In this document: positions 58,801 through 64,000 of the stretch, piece by piece
Layout of the letters: each line of letters begins with the position of its first letter
Numbering within the stretch: the stretch's first letter is position 1
Source: Icerya purchasi
Taxonomy: Eukaryota > Arthropoda > Insecta > Hemiptera > Monophlebidae
DNA length: 64,000 nt
Direction of reading: 5' to 3'
Assembly: GCA_039619475.1 (NCBI GenBank)
Contig: CM077116.1
Location: forward strand, 381,138,760 to 381,202,759
Program-made: the position numbers and the translations under genes
The notes under the pieces: model-generated
Told to the model about the DNA's origin: nothing
The model's database searches: none
The model's input: the letters and a program-made list of their open reading frames with translations, nothing else

Positions 58801-60125
58801 TTGAAAAAAGGGAAGAATAGACAGATCGCCATAGTTTAGAGTGACCGTTTTTCGGAGAGGAAATTTATGTTAGAGGCCAGGAAATTTAATAGGGAATCAC
58901 CTGTTATGTGCGGTAGAATAGGCAAGCGCATCAGTCTGTTGATCCTTGCATGATTCACAAGAAATCAGTATGGAGATAGCACAACAAGAAGGCAGTTGCG
59001 AGATAAAAGTTCAAATAAGGAGAATAATACGATTTAGCGACGGCGCAGGGAGATGCGAAGTAATGGCTAGAAAAACACTTTTGGAAACCATCAGGAAATT
59101 TTATTAGTGTAACCGGAAGGGGAAATATAAATGATATAAAAATCGAGTTTCTTTCCCCACTGATGATTTCTCGAACTGTGGTACTGGGTCAGTGCCCTTA
59201 ATGGTAGGCAAGCACCCCCCCCCCAAACAAAGTAAATAAAAAATACCGAATATTTCTGATAGTTTGGATTTTTAATTATTTAATTCGGGGAAAAAACAGA
59301 ATGCATGAATCGCAAGATACCAGGGAATTCGCAAAATAGGTATTAACGAGCGGAACTCTCATTGATAAAGACGATTAATTTTAAAGCGGTCGGACATTTC
59401 GGGCAAATAATTTTGGCTTTACTCTTTTTCTTGGGCACGTCTTATCTTAGCTCAGAAACGATATGAGAGCGAAGAATCAGTTAGATACGAACTCGGTGTC
59501 AGATATTGATAGAATAAGAGAACTTATGATCGGAACAATGGAACGATAAGATATAAAAAGTACAATAAGGATTTCGGTTAAGTATAATAGATATCACAAT
59601 ATACAACAGCCGTAGAAAAAAAAAAAAAAACAGCCGTTCATTCAAATCGAAGATGATTTGATCAGGATCGCACAGACGGCTTTGCCATTAGAAAGGACAG
59701 TTAGGGGAAAATGCGGAAAGAAATCGAAAACTCGAATGATTAAGACGTAAACAAATAAAGGAGACCGTAGCGGAACCGCAGAAAGGAAATTGTACAACCT
59801 CAAAAAACCGGGCAGGAAGATTAGGATGAATAGGTAAAAGAAAAGTTAAAAATGGGAGATTTATATCTCGTTTTTGTTTTTTATTATTATTCTTAGTTCT
59901 TTTTTCGCTTGTATTCTAGTTCTATTACATTACTTTTTATTTTCAATGCGTATTTAAGCGCCAAACCATCCCTTGGGAATATTTTATTAAAACAGATGTT
60001 ATTAGTACTTTTTTTATACAGTTTTAATTGTCTTTATCGATATGAATTCTGCGATCATTAGGACTTGTTAAAAATTCCCGCCATTTTTGAATTTGTCTTT
60101 CTATCTATAATAATTACCTTCTTTC
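55811..60125. other. Long stretch without a supported gene
   Basis: 56820-56841 is a (TA)n tract, 59213-59224 a C run and 59617-59631 an A run. 58600-59830 is purine-rich on the + strand. A 93-codon frame at 56071-56352 is Lys/Glu-rich and unrecognised. No TE motif or RNA gene is seen. Confidence 0.45.
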
Positions 60126-60127
60126 TT

Positions 60128-60129
<2 letters not shown>

Positions 60130-60185
<56 letters not shown>

Positions 60186-60188
60186 TAT
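60130..60188. repeat. (AT)n microsatellite at the SINE insertion site
   Basis: About 27 uninterrupted AT units, then AGATATATACC. AT repeats resume on the other side of the SINE (60568-60597), so the SINE landed inside one longer (AT)n tract. Confidence 0.92.
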
Positions 60189-60562
60189 ATACCTTCTTCT
60201 TTCTCTCCTCAACCTAATGGTTGGTGGGTACTACCTATTCGTACATTTCTGCTGTACAGATATAGGTAGTGTACTAGGCAATTGTTATATGCAACGCAGG
60301 TGTACACACGCACGACTACATTCGGAACTGATAGTAATCGTTTGATTTATCGATATACGAATGTAATCCCGTGTGGGTCTGCTGTGTACTGTCCTAGCGC
60401 GCATATAATGTTGTACGTGGTAGTTTGCTATTGCTTTCCACGTGATTATTAGCGATTATTTATTTTATTTAATTCTTGTAATAAGTTCGTCGTCACTCGG
60501 AATCGAACCCGTCACTCCATATCGGAAGCCAAGCGCTCTAGCAACTAGGCTATCGCGACAAC
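60189..60562 (-). mobile_element. tRNA-derived SINE, copy 2
   Basis: In minus orientation the head (60562-60489) has A box TAGCCTAGTTGC and a perfect B box GGTTCGATTCC. Its ends GTTGTCGC and GTGACGAC pair with G-U allowances. The body matches copy 1 (ATAATCGCTAATAATCACGT, GCGCGCTAGGACAGTACACA, GATTACATTCG-type and CGTGCGTGTGTACACC-type segments). The 3' end differs from copy 1 and runs AGAGAAAGAAGAAGG into (AT)n. Target duplication is masked because both flanks are AT repeats. Confidence 0.87.
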
Positions 60563-60566
60563 ACAA

Positions 60567-60597
<31 letters not shown>

Positions 60598-61563
60598 CTA
60601 GGGAATTGGTTTCTTTGGCCGCTTCGCGGTCCGTTCCTTTGGACTTCAAATAGTTTTATTTTATAAATTTTCATAAAAACTGCAGCGTTAACATATATTA
60701 ATTTTTTTTAAAAAAAAAAAGAAGTACACGAATACGCCAATTAAAAAAGTGAAATTTAGATTATAATATCTAAAAAACTGAAATTGCTAGCAGGGTAATG
60801 TATGTGACAGGAATATATTACATTCAATTCTTTTTAAAGTAGGATATTAACAATATTTATTTTTTTAAGTGCAATGATGAAGTTTGGTTTCTTTATTAGA
60901 ATCTAAGCAATAATATATCAAGTCACTGTTAACCGTCACTCCAATCATTTCAGAATTTGAACGCTTAAATTTTACAATTGTGAGGATTCTGATTTAATGA
61001 AAAAATGTCAGTTGAAAAAAATTAATCCTCTAGCTGCTACAAAACAGGATTATCACAAATCCTCGATTTAGACGGTCGAATGCACAGGCCCGCCACAAGC
61101 GGGGACAACTGGGACAAATTGACCCGGGCTCTAGATGAAAACGGGCCCCAAAAACCTAAAAAGTTAAAATCCCCTTAACTCTACGCTTTTAGTCAGAAAC
61201 CACTTTCTGACCCAAAATCCAAGTGAACTTTTAAATTAGAATCATATTTACTAATAAATTTCACCGTTGATAAAATAAACCACAATTTTCGTGTTCAACG
61301 GTACAAATTTTTCACCTGGAAACGTTAAATTACTCTCAGCTAAGAAAAGTGTAACATCAATCAAGCTACGTAAAATTTTTCGCCATGTTTCTTTTTCCTC
61401 CCGATTAATATTTTGTTCAACAGCTCTTTATATCTCTGATGCAGTTACAAGATTATTCTTTCGACCTTTCCACAATAGATAATAATTAATGTGCTGCTGG
61501 GAGGTACTTTCGTGCCTTGGAACTTTTTCGCACAATTTTCTCCAATTATCGTTATAACCGCTA

Positions 61564-61565
<2 letters not shown>
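60563..61565. other. Spacer without a supported gene
   Basis: Starts with (AT)n to ~60600. 61084-61150 is unusually GC-rich (CAGGCCCGCCACAAGCGGGG, GACCCGGGCTC, GGGCCCC), perhaps a DNA-transposon end, but no partner was found. No gene. Confidence 0.4.
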
Positions 61566-61599
<34 letters not shown>

Positions 61600-61605
61600 A
61601 AATAA

Positions 61606-61652
61606 GTTGTGGGTCTCACTGGGCAAGTATGCCCGTTGCGTGAGTGCCCAAC
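61606..61652 (-). other. 3'-UTR stem-loop of the minus-strand LINE
   Basis: On the minus strand GTTGGGCACTCAC pairs imperfectly with GTGAGACCCACAAC, and inside it GGGCA-TACT-TGCCC forms a perfect small hairpin. It is separated from the poly(A) by TTATTTATTT only. Confidence 0.7.
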
Positions 61653-61939
61653 ACTCTTATTATCGTTTATTCTAGTAAATAAAATTACAATTGATCATTC
61701 TTACTACTTAGATCGAACGTATTAAACCAAAAAAATAAAAAAATAAAAATAAATAAAATATATCAATCAACGCAATTATATACATAAATAGCACAACAAT
61801 ACACCCGTACATAGGGACCGCTTACATATTACATTAATATACAGGAAAGAAAAAGAAGGGAAACTGGTAAATAGATGGTCTAAAAGAGCCCTAAAAATGC
61901 AGCAATAAAAAATAAATGGAAAGGAGGATGCAGCAAAAT

Positions 61940-63981
61940 TCCTTAATCTTTGCACCATTCTTTCAACCACTTCCTTACTTCCCTCTTCCATACACCAATT
62001 TGTTTTTCGTTTATTATGTGACTGGGCATAGTACTCATTAATTTAATTAAAACCGAATCATCTGTATTGTCGATTCGTAGATTTACCCCTCTAGGATGAA
62101 TGTAACAGGTATTATTTTGATTCCTTGTTAGTCGAGTTTTTGGTCTGGAAGGTAACTTTACGTTATTGCATTTAAATTCAAGTAATCTGTAATAATAATA
62201 ATGCATTTTGGGAGACATTTCATTATTTTCCTTCCACCAGGTTGATGTAGTGTCACTCCGTTTCCAATGAGGTAGTATAAGTTTCAAACCCCTTTTCTGA
62301 ATTTTGCCTATTTTATTGATTTCCGTTTTTTTAGCCTCACCCCATATTTGGATCCCATATAAAATTTTAGACATTATTATGGCATTAATGTCCGTAACGT
62401 TCCATATGAAAGAACCGGCTTCAATTTATATAATGCTGGAATTGACTGTCTGATTTTCGAATTTAAGTTTTGTATGTGATTTTTCCAGTTCAATGAGATA
62501 TATATATTCCTAGATATTTAAAATTTGTTACATTCACTAGAGGTGGACATGAACATAGGTGAGTGATTTTTTTTCTGTATCGTTCATGTAAGCATTCATT
62601 ATTATGTATTCTGATTCGCGACTCTTATGTTTAGAAATATTACGATTACGGAGTAGTTTTGATTTATTTACAGTTATACATAACCTCCTGTCATGCGCCC
62701 ATTTACTGACATTATCGGCATCTTGCTGCAGTAATTTTTCTGCTATCTCTAGATTTTTATGTTCAATTAATAAGATGTCATCGGAAAATACATAAACCTT
62801 TGCATTTTTGATGTGCTTATATAATGAGTTCGTGTATATAAGAAATAGAATAGGAGCCAGTATTGTACCCTGACCTACTCCATATCGATTCGCCTTTTCA
62901 TTACTAATATTACCTGCAATTTTTACTACGCTTCTCCTGTTTTGCAAATAATTCTTAAACCACAATATTTGATTATTTACAATGCCCATATCTTCTAAAT
63001 CTTTAATAAGCAGATCATGGTCAACTAGATCAAAAGCTTTAGCTAAGTCTATAAAGGTAATTATAAATTGGTTCCCCCTCGATAATCCTGTGTTTATCTC
63101 ATTTACAAACGTTCTTAGTAAAAAGTAACGGTGGATCTTTTTTCTCTAAATCCGTGTTGGTTTTCATAGAGCAGATTGTTTTTTTCCACGTAATTCCTTA
63201 AATGTTTGCCGATATACTGTTCTAGAATTTTAGCTATTACAGGCATTATTGTTATTGGGCGATAGTTTTCGGTTTGGTTTTGAGCCCCCTTCTTATATAT
63301 CGGTCTAATAATACCTCTTTTGAGCCCATCAGGGATGCACGCTTCCTTAATTGAGCGATTGACCATACAGGTTAAAATAGGAGTTAACAACTTTGAGTTT
63401 TGTTTAATGTCTTTCACCCTAATCTCGTCCCATCCTGGTGCTTTGTGAATTTTTAGATCGTTAATTATTTCTTCTATTTGAGAAACACTTGCAAGTGGAA
63501 TGAAGAATGAGGTCATATTTAACTTGTCAACGTTAGTACTCAGTAACTGAATGTCACAAGTGTGTCTATGCTCTTCTACCGAACGTACGAAGTTTTCGCT
63601 AAATTGTTCAGCTACTGTTGAACTATCCCCAAAATGTTTAGTAATGAAATCATCTACTGTCGTTTTGTTTTTTTTACTAACAATGTTATTGATTATACCC
63701 CATGTTTTTTTGCTATCGTTGTTTGCCATCACTATTTGTCTTTGATAATACTTCTGCTTGGCATTCCTTATTTCTGTTTCAACTAAATTCCGATATTTTT
63801 TGAACAGATTTTTATATCTCACGCTAGTTCTATTTCCTTTACTGAGTTTAAAGTATTGATCTCTGATTTTCATAAAATTAATTATTTTCTGACTCATCCA
63901 TTCGTTTTTAGGATTATATTTACATCCCCTTTTCCCCTCACTCACCACCACTTTGCAATCTTTATATATGTTTTGGAACAC
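61940..63981 (-). pseudogene. LINE reverse transcriptase ORF, 4-5 frameshifts
   Basis: From 63981 leftward: a linker rich in Lys (YNPKNEWMSQKIINFMKIRD), then HKAPGWDEIRVKDIKQN (~63450), GIIRPIYKKGAQNQTENYRP (~63316) ending ITIMPVIAKILEQ, NNLLYENQHGFREKRST (~63175; motif 2 region), a frameshift near 63118, TFIDLAKAFDLVDHDLL (~63065; motif A D), YGVGQGTILAPILFLIYTNS (~62885; motif B, with VGQG for VPQG), VYVFSDDILLIEHK (~62799; motif C FSDD), KWAHDRRLCITVNKSK (~62703), another shift, FKYLGIYIS (~62523), a shift, then SKILYGIQIWGEAKKTEINK (62371) and RGVNLRIDNTDD before WKREVRKWLKEWCKD and a stop at 61943. All catalytic aspartates are still visible. Frames break mainly at A/T runs, so indels, real or sequencing-related, are the main damage. 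Confidence 0.85.
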
Positions 63982-64000
63982 TGAACGAAAACGATGATAT

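Larger units (their letters stand above)
61566..64000 (-). mobile_element. Non-LTR retrotransposon without RNase H (clade unresolved), 5' end beyond window
   Basis: Reads right to left: linker, reverse transcriptase, C-terminal region, 3' UTR with stem-loop (61652-61606) and poly(A) seen as a 28-30-nt T run at 61566-61595. The endonuclease, if present, lies beyond position 64000. No RNase H motifs occur. The protein sequence differs clearly from the I, R1 and RTE-like elements elsewhere in the window; CR1/Jockey-side affinity is a guess. Confidence 0.8.

Noticed and set aside
61084..61150. GC-rich patch resembling a DNA-transposon terminus
   Set aside because: No inverted partner or target duplication found nearby.

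Overview
This window looks like a gene-poor, AT-rich nuclear segment of an insect genome. It is intron-free, low-GC sequence with many homopolymer runs and (AT)n microsatellites, and almost every recognisable coding trace belongs to a transposable element. The mix is what one expects in insects, with Hemiptera a plausible guess: I-, R1-, Jockey- and RTE-type non-LTR retrotransposons, a mariner relic, Helentron-like pieces and a tRNA-derived SINE. The hemipteran guess rests on the look of the peptidase-like gene at the left end and is inference. No complete host gene, rRNA, functional tRNA, CRISPR array or bacterial-style operon was found.

Layout. 0.2-2.6 kb: a decayed multi-copy-type gene whose C-terminal half has the Cys box, paired CxxC zinc-finger and GHY/W/D His box of a ubiquitin-specific-protease-like fold, split by a SINE with an 11-bp target-site duplication. 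3.6-3.9 kb: a two-copy 148-bp tandem. 3.9-7.8 kb: the best-preserved element, an I-type LINE (endonuclease, reverse transcriptase, RNase H, zinc knuckle) with two in-frame stops and one frameshift. 7.86-8.33 kb: the 3' end of an R1-like LINE. 12.3-13.36 kb: a Helentron-like non-autonomous element. 14.2-14.6 kb and 37.9-38.1 kb: two copies of a repeat ending in twin hairpins and (TA)n. 14.9-16.65 kb: an R1-like reverse transcriptase relic. 22.5-23.2 kb: an RTE-like relic (minus). 24.6 kb, 38.2-38.6 kb and 45.0-45.4 kb: long inverted repeats. 33.3-34.3 kb: a minisatellite with a mariner relic embedded. 36.9-37.9 kb: an array of ~275-bp units. 39.0-40.3 kb: two insect interspersed elements meeting around a Helentron-type N-terminal ORF fragment. 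43.4-43.7 kb: a MITE. 45.8-53.7 kb: a graveyard of I/Jockey fragments. 60.2-60.56 kb: a well-preserved second SINE copy inside an (AT)n tract. 61.6-64.0 kb: a minus-strand LINE that runs off the right edge.

The elements show layers of age. One SINE copy is old (28.6 kb) and two are young. The I-type LINE at 3.9 kb is nearly intact, while other I-type pieces are heavily decayed. Three unrelated LINEs each keep a stem-loop just before an A-rich tail. The most interesting items are the SINE-broken peptidase-like gene, the twin-hairpin/tandem family shared by 14.4 and 38.0 kb, and the Helentron-type ORF fragment framed by inverted element heads. The stretches between these features hold no coding sequence I can support.
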